Source: JAUXEH01 sp965602945
Lineage (GTDB): Bacteria; Acidobacteriota; Aminicenantia; Aminicenantales; Aminicenantaceae
Length of the DNA stretch: 17,269 nucleotides
NCBI GenBank assembly: GCA_965602945.1
Contig: CBFDBC010000057.1
Coordinates: 1 to 17,269 of the forward strand
Reading direction: 5' to 3'
This document shows positions 7,754-14,435 of this stretch, piece after piece. A program made the position numbers and the translations under genes. The notes beneath the pieces are model-generated. The model did not search any database and was not told where the DNA came from. It worked only from the letters and a program-made list of their open reading frames with translations. Within the stretch, counting starts at the first letter, position 1. Every line of letters starts with the position of its first letter.

Positions 7754-10393
7754 TCACTCGTAGCGCAGCGAATCCACCGGATCTGAGGTGGCGGCCCGGA
7801 TAGCCTGGTAGCTGACCGTCGCCAGGGCGATCCCCAGGGCCAGAACCAGGGCCAGGGCGAAGAGTTCCCACCCCAGCCGGGCCCGGTAAGCGAAGTTCCC
7901 CAGCCATTTCCGGGCTATGAAATAGGCCAGCGGCCAGGCGATCACGTTGGCCATCAACACCCACCTGGTGAAATCCTTGGACAGCAGGAGTACGATCGAC
8001 CAGACTCGGGCCCCCAGCACCTTACGGATCCCGATCTCCTTGGTGCGGCGCTCGGCAGTGAACGAGGCCATACCGAAAAGGCCCAGGCAGGCGATTAGCA
8101 CCGCCAGCACGGTGAATGTGCGGAAGATCTTGCCGATCCGCCTTTCCGACATGTAGCGGCCGGCGATGGATTCATCCACGAAATCGTAACGGAAGGGTTG
8201 TCCCGGAACGAATTTTTCCCACTTTTGCTCCAGGAAAGCGACCATCCGAGAGACCTGGCCCGGCCGGAACTTGACGCACACGAAGAATCCCCCCTGGAGC
8301 GAGATCACTTTGGGCAGGATCGGTTCGTGCAGGGAGCCCCCATGGTAATCCCTGACCACACCTATGATGGTTCCCTCCCGGCCCTGGTGTGAAAATCGTC
8401 TTCCGATCGGGTCCTTCATTCCCATCGCCCTGATCGCCGTCTCGTTGACGACATAGTTATCTTTGTCCGATGGGAATTCGCGCGAATAGAAGCGGCCCTG
8501 GACCATCGTCATTCCAAAGGTGTCCAGGAAATCATAATCGCCCATGTCCGCGAAGAATCGGATATCTGTTGAAGGGTCTTTTCCTTCCCAGTCGACCTCG
8601 GTGGTCATCCCGAGTCCGCCCCTGGGGGGAAAGGCACGGCAGACATGCAGCACGTCGGGATCCTGAAGGAGCTCGCTCCGCACCGCTTCGTAATTCTCTC
8701 CGTATTCTCCGTAGCCGGCGAAGGTGATGATGTTCTCGGCATCGTATCCCAGGTCCTTATTCTGGATGAAGTGGAGCTGGCTGTAGATCACGATGGTACC
8801 GATGAGGAGAGTAACGGTGAAGGAAAACTGGATCACGACCAGCACCCTGCGCAGACGGCCGGCCCGGCGGACTCCCAAGCCTGCAGCGGATTTGATGACC
8901 TGAGTCGGCTGGAAAGACGAGAGGAAGAAGGCCGGATAGCTGCCGGATACGAAGCCGGTCAGGAGCACGCTGAGCAACAGTGCTGCCCAAAGGCCGGGAT
9001 TCCCAGAATAATCCAGATCCAGCTCTTTCCCGGCCAGCGTGCTGAACGCGGGGAGGAAGAGCTCGACCAGCAGGACGGCGAAAAGGAGCGCGATGAAGGC
9101 CGTGAGACAGGATTCGCCGATGAACTGCTTCACCAGGTCCTTCCTCCGTGCCCCCACGACTTTGCGCATCCCGACCTCCTTTGCCTGAGTCCCATAACGG
9201 GCGGTGGCCAGGTTCATGAAATTGATGCATGCGAGAAGCAGCACGCAGGCCGCTGTCAGTGCAAAAATGGTGACATGTGTAGTGTTCCCCGGATTGGGAT
9301 AGACGACCATCCAGGTGTTCATGTGTGTGGAACGAAGGTGGATATCTGTGAGAGGCTGGAGATAGGCTTTTCCTTTGATTTTCGGGAGGTTCTTCCGAAT
9401 CAGCTCCATCAGTCTCAGGTTGGTCGCCTCTACGTCGGCCCTTGGGGCGAGTTGTACGTAGGTGGCGAACTGCATGTATATCCAGCTGTCCAGCTGGGAT
9501 TCCCGCCACCGCCGCATGTTCTCGGCCGGGAACGCATAGTCGAACTGCAGGTGGGAGTTGCGGGGGATGTCGGAGATAACGCCCGTGACTCTAAGGTCTT
9601 CTTCATCCATCTGCAGGACCTGCCCCATGGGCTCCCCGTCGCCGAAGCACTTGCGGGCCAGGCTCTCCGTGAGGACGATGGAGGCCGGGTCCTGCAGCGC
9701 GGTCTCCGGATCGCCCTTTAAAAACGGGAACTTGAAGATCCGGAAGAAAGAGGGGCCCACGGCGGCCAGCTTCTCCTGCGTGAAGATCTTGTCTCCGTAA
9801 TGAAGAAAATAGTTGCTCCAGCCGCACTGAACCAGAGCGGCGTCCGTCACTTCAGGGTATTGGTCGACCAGGGCGCGGCCGAGGGGGGCCGGGGACCCGG
9901 CGGAAACAGTGACCGTTCCGCCGGCATGGTTCTCGGTGATGACACGGAAGATCCTGTCCGAGTTTTTATGGAAACGGTCATAGCTCAGCTCGTCCCAGAC
10001 CCAGGTCAGGATGAGGATGCAGCAGGCCATGCCAACGGCCAGGCCGGCGATGTTGATCAGCGAGTAGCCTTTCTGTTTCCGGATCTTGCGGAGGGCGAGC
10101 TTCCCGTAGCTCCAGAAAAGTTCGGGCATCCATCTCCTGGGAATGGAAAGGAAGCGCCCGTCTATATCCCGGGTCCGGGCCTTTTCGTACTCCCCGCCGA
10201 TCTCCTGGGCCGTGCCCAAGCTCCGGACGGCCTGTTTGAACGCGGTCTCGTCTCTCATCCCCTCTGCCCGGAGGCGTTGGATCTCCTCCCTCAGGTGGGA
10301 CTCGAGCTCTTCGGCATAGCCATCCTCCATGTTTTCACTCTTAAACAGGGATTTTTTCCACTTACGCAGGGCTTTTTCAATGTCAAAGCTCAT
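7754..10393 (-). CDS. Duplicated ABC permease with prefix domain (MacB_PCD-FtsX twice), PadR-linked
   Basis: An 879-residue protein starting at ATG 10393, seven bases after AAGGA. An in-frame TTG at 10450 would add 19 residues but lies inside padR and has no good ribosome site. Residues about 1-75 form a soluble charged helical prefix (EELESHLREEIQRL and similar), as in permease-prefix-domain transporters. Then comes the 1+3+1+3 membrane pattern: TM1 about 110-133, a first periplasmic core, three TMs including the coupling motif KEVGMRKVVGARRKDL, a second single TM (RRVLVVIQFSFTVTLLIG), a second core, and three last TMs with KEIGIRKVLGARVWSI. Such orphan permeases lack their own adjacent ATPase. 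They occur beside PadR regulators in Acidobacteriota, as here. Its 3' end is only 18 nt from the converging permease at 7735. Substrate unknown. Confidence 0.92.
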   Translation of the reverse strand: MSFDIEKALRKWKKSLFKSENMEDGYAEELESHLREEIQRLRAEGMRDETAFKQAVRSLGTAQEIGGEYEKARTRDIDGRFLSIPRRWMPELFWSYGKLALRKIRKQKGYSLINIAGLAVGMACCILILTWVWDELSYDRFHKNSDRIFRVITENHAGGTVTVSAGSPAPLGRALVDQYPEVTDAALVQCGWSNYFLHYGDKIFTQEKLAAVGPSFFRIFKFPFLKGDPETALQDPASIVLTESLARKCFGDGEPMGQVLQMDEEDLRVTGVISDIPRNSHLQFDYAFPAENMRRWRESQLDSWIYMQFATYVQLAPRADVEATNLRLMELIRKNLPKIKGKAYLQPLTDIHLRSTHMNTWMVVYPNPGNTTHVTIFALTAACVLLLACINFMNLATARYGTQAKEVGMRKVVGARRKDLVKQFIGESCLTAFIALLFAVLLVELFLPAFSTLAGKELDLDYSGNPGLWAALLLSVLLTGFVSGSYPAFFLSSFQPTQVIKSAAGLGVRRAGRLRRVLVVIQFSFTVTLLIGTIVIYSQLHFIQNKDLGYDAENIITFAGYGEYGENYEAVRSELLQDPDVLHVCRAFPPRGGLGMTTEVDWEGKDPSTDIRFFADMGDYDFLDTFGMTMVQGRFYSREFPSDKDNYVVNETAIRAMGMKDPIGRRFSHQGREGTIIGVVRDYHGGSLHEPILPKVISLQGGFFVCVKFRPGQVSRMVAFLEQKWEKFVPGQPFRYDFVDESIAGRYMSERRIGKIFRTFTVLAVLIACLGLFGMASFTAERRTKEIGIRKVLGARVWSIVLLLSKDFTRWVLMANVIAWPLAYFIARKWLGNFAYRARLGWELFALALVLALGIALATVSYQAIRAATSDPVDSLRYE

Positions 10394-10443
10394 TTTTCCA
10401 TCCTTTCTGCCTGGATTTGCTGGATCTCGTCCAGGTTTCTCAT
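10390..10443 (-). CDS. 17-codon micro-ORF bridging padR and the permease by two ATGA overlaps
   Basis: ATG 10443-10441 overlaps the padR stop (TGA 10442-10440) as ATGA. The frame reads MRNLDEIQQIQAERMEK and stops at TGA 10392-10390, which again overlaps the permease ATG (10393-10391) as ATGA. The three frames are therefore chained with no untranslated base. The AAGGA that serves the permease lies inside it. It could be a translated coupling leader passing ribosomes from padR to the permease, or a tiny charged helical peptide. No homologue is recognised. The double overlap is seen in the sequence; translation is inferred. Confidence 0.4.
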   Translation of the reverse strand: MRNLDEIQQIQAERMEK

Positions 10444-10772
10444 GCCGCAACAGGCTTCCAGAGTGACGACAGGGCCAGGTGTACGCTCATCCACTGTTCC
10501 ATCTCCGCTTCCAGCTCGGCCCGGCCCTGCTCGGTGATCCGGTAATACTTGCGCCTGCGCCCCTCATCCGAGACCCGCCAATGGGCCCGGATCAATCCGT
10601 CTTTTTCCAGGCGGTGCAGGACGGGGTACAGCATCCCGTCGGACCACTCCAGCTTTCCTCCGGTCACACGCTTGACGCTCTGGATGATCTGATAGCCGTA
10701 GTTTTCTCCCTCCTGCAGGATGGAGAGGATCATGGGCTTGGTGGAGGCCGCGATCAATGCTTTGGATATCAT
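10440..10772 (-). CDS. PadR family transcriptional regulator
   Basis: A 110-residue cytoplasmic winged-helix repressor-type protein. Typical PadR features are ILQEGENYGYQI (18-29), the recognition-helix stretch GMLYPVLHRLEKDGLI (46-61) and the wing GRRRKYYRITEQGR (71-84). The C-terminal dimerisation helix is short, as in the one-domain PadR-s2 type. GAGAGG precedes ATG 10772. A 21-bp inverted repeat (10793-10813) sits about 20 bp upstream and is a good candidate for autoregulation. It is co-transcribed with the downstream permease, so it probably controls that permease's level. The inducing ligand is unknown. Confidence 0.93.
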   Translation of the reverse strand: MISKALIAASTKPMILSILQEGENYGYQIIQSVKRVTGGKLEWSDGMLYPVLHRLEKDGLIRAHWRVSDEGRRRKYYRITEQGRAELEAEMEQWMSVHLALSSLWKPVAA

Positions 10773-10792
10773 CTTTTACCTCTCAACGCTAG

Positions 10793-10813
10793 ATACATAA
10801 CATCGCTATGTAT
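10793..10813. promoter_or_regulatory. Inverted repeat upstream of padR, candidate PadR operator
   Basis: ATACATA-N7-TATGTAT is a perfect 7-bp inverted repeat with a 7-bp spacer, starting 21 bp upstream of the padR ATG. PadR-type dimers commonly bind AT-rich ATGT/ACAT inverted repeats in their own promoter. No clean -35/-10 pair is visible around it. Confidence 0.5.
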
Positions 10814-10984
10814 GCGAGATTCATGCCAGTTTCACTACCAGGGGAGAGGCAGTTGCGGAGGCTGGAAGAAAGGTCCAAAACGTCCGCTGTGGAACCAGCG
10901 ACTGTTCATTTCCGGACAGATCCAGGCCAGGATGAAGCTCATGCCTGATTCCTGCCGTGGTCCGTGTGATGAATATGTTAGGGA

Positions 10985-11977
10985 TTATCTAAAGTTCTGT
11001 TCGAGTACAGGGGCGTTGTCCAGGATATCTTCGATCTTCTCAATGACCTCTGGAGTGAACAGGGGCAGGGCTTCCAGTGCCTGCATGTTCTCTGTGACCT
11101 GCTCCGGCTTCGAGGCGCCGGTGATGACCGTGCTCACATTGGGATTCTTCAGACACCACGCGATCGCCATACTTGGGAGAGACAGTCCCAATTCCGATGC
11201 CAGCGCCCCGAGCTTTTTTACCTTTTCGATCTGAATCCGCCCCTCCGGGCTCTCGAAACGGCGGCGTATCCAGCGATACGCGGGGAGGGCGGCCCGGGTC
11301 TCCGGAGGTATTCCCTCGTTGTATTTCCCTGTAAGCAGGCCGCTGGCCAGTGGGCTCCAGATGGTGGTACCCAGGCCCAACTCGGCGAAGAGGGAGGCGT
11401 ATTCCTTCTCAACCCGCTCGCGGTGGAACATGTTGTACTGGGGCTGCTCCATGGTTGGTGGGATGAGACGTTCACGAACTGCGATGTCATGGGCGGCCCG
11501 GATCTGTTCGCTGCTCCATTCGCTCGTTCCCCAGTAGAAGGCCCGGCCCTGATTTACGACATGCGACATGGCCCGAACGGTCTCATCGATGGGTGTGTCA
11601 AGGTCGGGTCTGTGACAGAACAGGAGGTCCACATAGTCCACCTGCAGCCTCTTCAGGGAGGCGTCCGTCCCTTCGATGATGTGTTTGCGCGAGAGCCCCT
11701 TGTCGTTGGGGCCGCTTCCTCCCCAGTAGATCTTCGTGGATAGGACCAGGTCGGAGCGCTTCCAGCCTATTTTTTTTATGATATTGCCCATCATGGTCTC
11801 TGCGCGGCCCCCGGCATAAACTTCGGCGTTGTCGAAGAAGTTGACGCCGGCATCGTAGGCAGTCCGCATGCAGTCGGACGCGTTGTCTTCGTCGATCTGT
11901 TCGCCGAAGGTAACCCAGGCTCCGTATGAAAGAGTCGAAACCTTCAAGCCTGATGATCCCAGAAAGCGGTATTCCAT
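10985..11977 (-). CDS. Aldo/keto reductase, Kv-beta/AKR6-like
   Basis: A 330-residue NADPH-type oxidoreductase with a complete AKR catalytic tetrad: Asp49 and Tyr54 (DNAEVY), Lys82 (LSTK) and His122 (FCHRPD). The barrel motifs VSTLSYGAWVTFG, DYVDLLFCHRPD, YWGTSEWS, EQPQYNMFHRERVEKEY and TIWSPLASGLLTGKY are those of the bacterial relatives of the potassium-channel beta subunit (AKR6 type). Such enzymes reduce aldehydes and ketones; the physiological substrate is usually unknown, and it is here. AGGAG lies seven bases before ATG 11977, and a good promoter (12005-12033) sits just upstream, so it is probably a one-gene unit separate from padR 210 bp downstream. Confidence 0.93.
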   Translation of the reverse strand: MEYRFLGSSGLKVSTLSYGAWVTFGEQIDEDNASDCMRTAYDAGVNFFDNAEVYAGGRAETMMGNIIKKIGWKRSDLVLSTKIYWGGSGPNDKGLSRKHIIEGTDASLKRLQVDYVDLLFCHRPDLDTPIDETVRAMSHVVNQGRAFYWGTSEWSSEQIRAAHDIAVRERLIPPTMEQPQYNMFHRERVEKEYASLFAELGLGTTIWSPLASGLLTGKYNEGIPPETRAALPAYRWIRRRFESPEGRIQIEKVKKLGALASELGLSLPSMAIAWCLKNPNVSTVITGASKPEQVTENMQALEALPLFTPEVIEKIEDILDNAPVLEQNFR

Positions 11978-12004
11978 TTTTTTACTCCTAGAACCGAGTT
12001 TGTC

Positions 12005-12033
12005 ATTATGTCAAAGGCTCACGACACCGTCAA
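12005..12033 (-). promoter_or_regulatory. Predicted sigma70 promoter for the aldo/keto reductase
   Basis: On the minus strand TTGACG (12028-12033), a 17-base spacer and CATAAT (12005-12010) match consensus 5/6 and 5/6. Transcription would start near 11998, about 20 nt before ATG 11977. CTCAC (12018-12022) and GTGAG (12036-12040) form an inverted repeat bracketing the -35, a possible operator. Confidence 0.6.
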
Positions 12034-12037
12034 ATGT

Positions 12038-12169
12038 GAGGCTTGCCATTTCTGTCCTCGCCGAAGACCCGCCCAACCACCCCATGGGCTCGGACAGAAT
12101 GGCAGAGCCTCTGGGATACAGGAAGTCTGGGACCGCCATATCATCCACCCAACCTCCCCATGGGCTTGG
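12038..12169. repeat. Imperfect long hairpin with a repeated CCCATGGG-containing module
   Basis: The gene-free stretch 11978-12300 holds, besides promoters, this structured segment. Arms GAGGCT (12038-12043) plus GCCATTTCTGTCC (12045-12057) pair with GGACAGAATGGC (12092-12103) plus AGCCTC (12106-12111), broken by one bulge and a small internal mismatch. The loop carries CCCAACC, then ACCCCATGGGCTCGG (12072-12093). A second copy of this 22-base module with two differences occurs at 12148-12169. It may be a dispersed intergenic repeat or a structured RNA. A 42-codon open frame on the minus strand (12011-12139) spans it but overlaps the aldo/keto reductase promoter. Confidence 0.45.
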
Positions 12170-12241
12170 GCAGTAGAGCAGAGTTATAGTTATATTACAG
12201 GAGAATGACTCAACGGCTTATAGGAAGAAACGTCGCCTCAG

Positions 12242-12270
12242 TTGCTACGATGGAAGGTTCGTCATATAAT
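12242..12270 (+). promoter_or_regulatory. Predicted sigma70 promoter for the methyltransferase gene
   Basis: TTGCTA (12242-12247), a 17-base spacer and a perfect TATAAT (12265-12270). Predicted start near 12277, about 24 nt before ATG 12301. This rules against translation from the in-frame ATG at 12205. Confidence 0.6.
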
Positions 12271-12300
12271 GCAGGTCTGGAACGGAAGAGGAGAAACATG

Positions 12301-13122
12301 ATGTCGATACGGATATTAGCCAAGAGAAGCAGCCTGTGTATCGCCGCTCTGCTGGTCCTGTTTGGAACTTTACTGCTCGCGCAGAAGAAGGAGATCACCA
12401 TCCGCAACGTCACCGACAAGACGGTGCCGTATAAACTAAAGGGCGTCCGGTCCACGGACGAGCCGACAAAACACTCGATCAAGGTCGATACCATCGACCG
12501 ATATCCCGGGGAGGAGCCCTTGACTGTATATTTTGAACGCTCGGATGGGACCCAGTCGTATGTATTGGATCCCGGGATGCCATACTCCTTCCGCTACGAT
12601 GAAAACGGCGACCTGGAGCTGTACGAAGGCTCCCATGGGCGGAACGACGCCGTGGATCTGGCGCCTTATGTGCCCACCCCACCGGCCGTGGTGGAGAAGA
12701 TGCTGGATATGGCCCGGGTCGACAAGGATGACACGATCTATGACCTGGGCTGCGGAGACGGCCGCATCGTGATCATGGCGGCGGTCAAGTTCGGGGCCCG
12801 CGGGGTAGGGATCGACCTCGATCCCAAGCGGATCGAGGAGTCCAACGCGAATGCCAAGGGCGCCGGCGTGGATAAGCTCGTCCGATTCCGTTTGGAAGAT
12901 GTCACCAAATCCGACATATCCAAGGCCACGGTCGTGACCATGTACCTCCTCACAGAATCCAACGAGCTGATGCGGCCGTCTCTGGAAAAACAGCTCAAGC
13001 CCGGCGTGTATGTGGTCACCCACAACTACCGTATACCCGGATGGGAGCTCAAGCTGGTGGAAGAAGCCGAGATCAAGGGCGAGGACGGCGGCCTGCACGA
13101 TATCTACGCCTACCGGCGCTAA
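12301..13122 (+). CDS. Class I SAM-dependent methyltransferase with N-terminal export signal/anchor
   Basis: A 273-residue protein. AGAGGAG (12287-12293) is ideally spaced for ATG 12301; the adjacent ATG 12298 is nearly as good. Residues 4-27 are RILAKR followed by a hydrophobic stretch ending LLLA, a signal peptide or membrane anchor. Residues about 28-110 are a predicted beta-rich region without recognised family. The methyltransferase fold follows: the lead-in YVPTPPAVVEKML, motif I DLGCGDGR (148-155), acidic Asp172 after motif II (GIDLDPKRI), then FRLEDVT, and ATVVTMYLL with LKPGVYVV. This pattern resembles the FAM173/ATPSCKMT-like group of lysine methyltransferases, whose eukaryotic members are membrane-anchored in mitochondria. 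Target unknown. The gene ends by overlapping the converging zinc-ribbon gene by four bases. Confidence 0.85.
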   Translation: MSIRILAKRSSLCIAALLVLFGTLLLAQKKEITIRNVTDKTVPYKLKGVRSTDEPTKHSIKVDTIDRYPGEEPLTVYFERSDGTQSYVLDPGMPYSFRYDENGDLELYEGSHGRNDAVDLAPYVPTPPAVVEKMLDMARVDKDDTIYDLGCGDGRIVIMAAVKFGARGVGIDLDPKRIEESNANAKGAGVDKLVRFRLEDVTKSDISKATVVTMYLLTESNELMRPSLEKQLKPGVYVVTHNYRIPGWELKLVEEAEIKGEDGGLHDIYAYRR

Positions 13123-13442
13123 GAGGATTTCAAGGATTGACCGCAGTAGGGACAGAGATTGAAGTCCGGCTGGACCGGCCGCCCGCACTTCGGGCATTCT
13201 GACGAAGGGGACAGAATCCCCGGCCCCGAAGGAGATCCATCCTCGGGATAGACAGCCCCGCACCTTTCGCATTCCAGATAGGGGAGTCCCTTCTTAACGG
13301 GAAAAAGCGGGATAAAGAACAGGCTCAGGTAGTGGTCTGTCCTTTTGAACTGCAGTGCGGGATGTCCGCAGCTCTGGCAGGCCCGGGGATATGTGTCCAG
13401 CTTGACCGTACGCGGCTGCACACCTCCGATCAGAAAGAACAT
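13119..13442 (-). CDS. Zinc-ribbon domain protein with four CxxC pairs
   Basis: A 107-residue protein, probably cytoplasmic. It contains two zinc knuckle modules: the first uses CQSC (22-25) and CERC (58-61), separated by the hydrophobic YLSLFFIPLFPVKKG; the second uses CPKC (83-86) and CPYC (97-100) in a short C-terminal ribbon. Small proteins with this arrangement are widespread and uncharacterised; they are thought to bind protein or nucleic acid partners. It is the last gene of the likely 15326-13119 unit, 42 nt after the membrane protein. The ribosome site before ATG 13442 is poor (AGTGAG), so it may depend on coupling from upstream. Its stop overlaps the stop of the converging methyltransferase (13119-13122). 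Confidence 0.8.
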   Translation of the reverse strand: MFFLIGGVQPRTVKLDTYPRACQSCGHPALQFKRTDHYLSLFFIPLFPVKKGLPYLECERCGAVYPEDGSPSGPGILSPSSECPKCGRPVQPDFNLCPYCGQSLKSS

Positions 13443-13484
13443 CTCACTATTCTACACCAAGGGACGATCATCCGATAGAGGAAT

Positions 13485-14402
13485 TCATGGCCGCCAAGTG
13501 AGTTTATCGATACATAAAAACACCAAGGCATCGAATGCCAGCAAAGAAGCCGCAGCCAGCACGGTTGTAAGCCGCCTGCGAGCTAAAAAGCGGCGTCTCA
13601 CATAACACAGCAGGCCGTATATCACCATAACCTCCAGCGCGAATGGAAGAAATCCCAGATATCCCAGGACCGGCATCTGGAAGATGTGGCCGAATTCGAA
13701 GTAGGGGATCGAGTATTCCCAATGCGAGCCGGCCCAGAAGTTGAAGAACTCCCAGACAAATCCTGCAGTCGCCCCCGCCGCCACCCAGCTCCAGAAACGG
13801 ATTCCGTCTTTGTTATTGAGATCAGATAAGAGCGATGGGTTACCCAGACGGAAATGGAGGGGCTCGAGAAGAAAAATAAAGCACAACCAGACACAGGGGA
13901 AAAAGAGGGAGGGCCAGAGGAGGGTCAAGGCCAGCAGCATGACTCCGGTCAAGGTGCCGAGACGGAGGAGGGGAGGAGATGGTTTGATCTGGGGAAACGG
14001 CAGTTTCTGCAGGACCGTTCCCTGCTGGAAAAACTCGGCCAGAACCACAAGTGCCGGAACAACAGAGGCAAAGGCCGTGAAATATCCCAGCCATCTCTGC
14101 CAGAGTGGATCAGGCAGTTCGTGGTAGCTCCAGTTCTGCAGCCGCAGGTTGAAGAGCTCGAAGATCAGCCACACGGAAACCGAGACAAACGCCATGAAAA
14201 GGACATCTCGCTCCTGCCGTGTGAACAGGGATGTTCCCCCTCTCCGGAAGTTGATGCTGTCCACAATGAGGATGAACGGCCACCAGGCAAAGAGGTAGAA
14301 CCAGGTGCGCATGAAGACATTACCGGAAACGAGCAGCAGCACAGCTCCGCTAAGGACCGCGCCACACAAGAATAGGTTTGCTTTGATTACTTTTTCCTTC
14401 AT
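13485..14402 (-). CDS. Polytopic membrane protein of unknown function with internal duplication
   Basis: A 305-residue protein with about eight hydrophobic segments; AAGGA lies seven bases before ATG 14402. No family is recognised with confidence. The protein is visibly duplicated: residues 40-59 (WWPFILIVDSINFRRGGTSL) align without gaps to 172-191 (WLCFIFLLEPLHFRLGNPSL), offset 132. A second pair follows: FELFN, then WSYHELP (81-97) against WEFFN, then WEYSIP (217-233), each followed by a GY pair at 106-107 and 247-248. Each half thus has a DxINFR/ExLHFR element and a conserved Glu, Asn, Trp, Tyr and Pro set at the membrane edge, suggesting a two-fold pore or active site. The polar-aromatic pattern is faintly like heterodimeric lycopene cyclases, an untested comparison. 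It lies 33 nt after the homocysteine methyltransferase. Confidence 0.85.
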   Translation of the reverse strand: MKEKVIKANLFLCGAVLSGAVLLLVSGNVFMRTWFYLFAWWPFILIVDSINFRRGGTSLFTRQERDVLFMAFVSVSVWLIFELFNLRLQNWSYHELPDPLWQRWLGYFTAFASVVPALVVLAEFFQQGTVLQKLPFPQIKPSPPLLRLGTLTGVMLLALTLLWPSLFFPCVWLCFIFLLEPLHFRLGNPSLLSDLNNKDGIRFWSWVAAGATAGFVWEFFNFWAGSHWEYSIPYFEFGHIFQMPVLGYLGFLPFALEVMVIYGLLCYVRRRFLARRRLTTVLAAASLLAFDALVFLCIDKLTWRP

Positions 14403-14435
14403 GCCGGTTCCTTCTAGGAGATCTATATCGGAGGG

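Noticed and set aside
8645..9721. A 358-codon open frame on the plus strand, antisense to the duplicated permease
   Set aside because: Fully nested opposite a well-supported gene, with composition of a codon-bias shadow and no recognisable domain.
10394..10450. Start of the duplicated permease at TTG 10450
   Set aside because: TTG lies within padR without a good ribosome site, while ATG 10393 has AAGGA at ideal spacing and an ATGA overlap.
10814..10984. Possible terminator or small RNA between padR and the aldo/keto reductase
   Set aside because: Only a short CGCTG/CAGCG stem near 10890-10906 without a T-run on either strand; nothing convincing.
12011..12139. A 42-codon minus-strand frame (or 45 codons from GTG 12148 after GGGGAGG)
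   Set aside because: It has a passable ribosome site but spans the imperfect hairpin and repeat module and ends inside the aldo/keto reductase promoter; no family is recognised. Kept only as a testable possibility under the repeat finding.
12436..13272. A 278-codon open frame on the minus strand opposite the methyltransferase
   Set aside because: It covers the intact SAM-binding gene and runs into the zinc-ribbon gene in another frame; no motif supports it.
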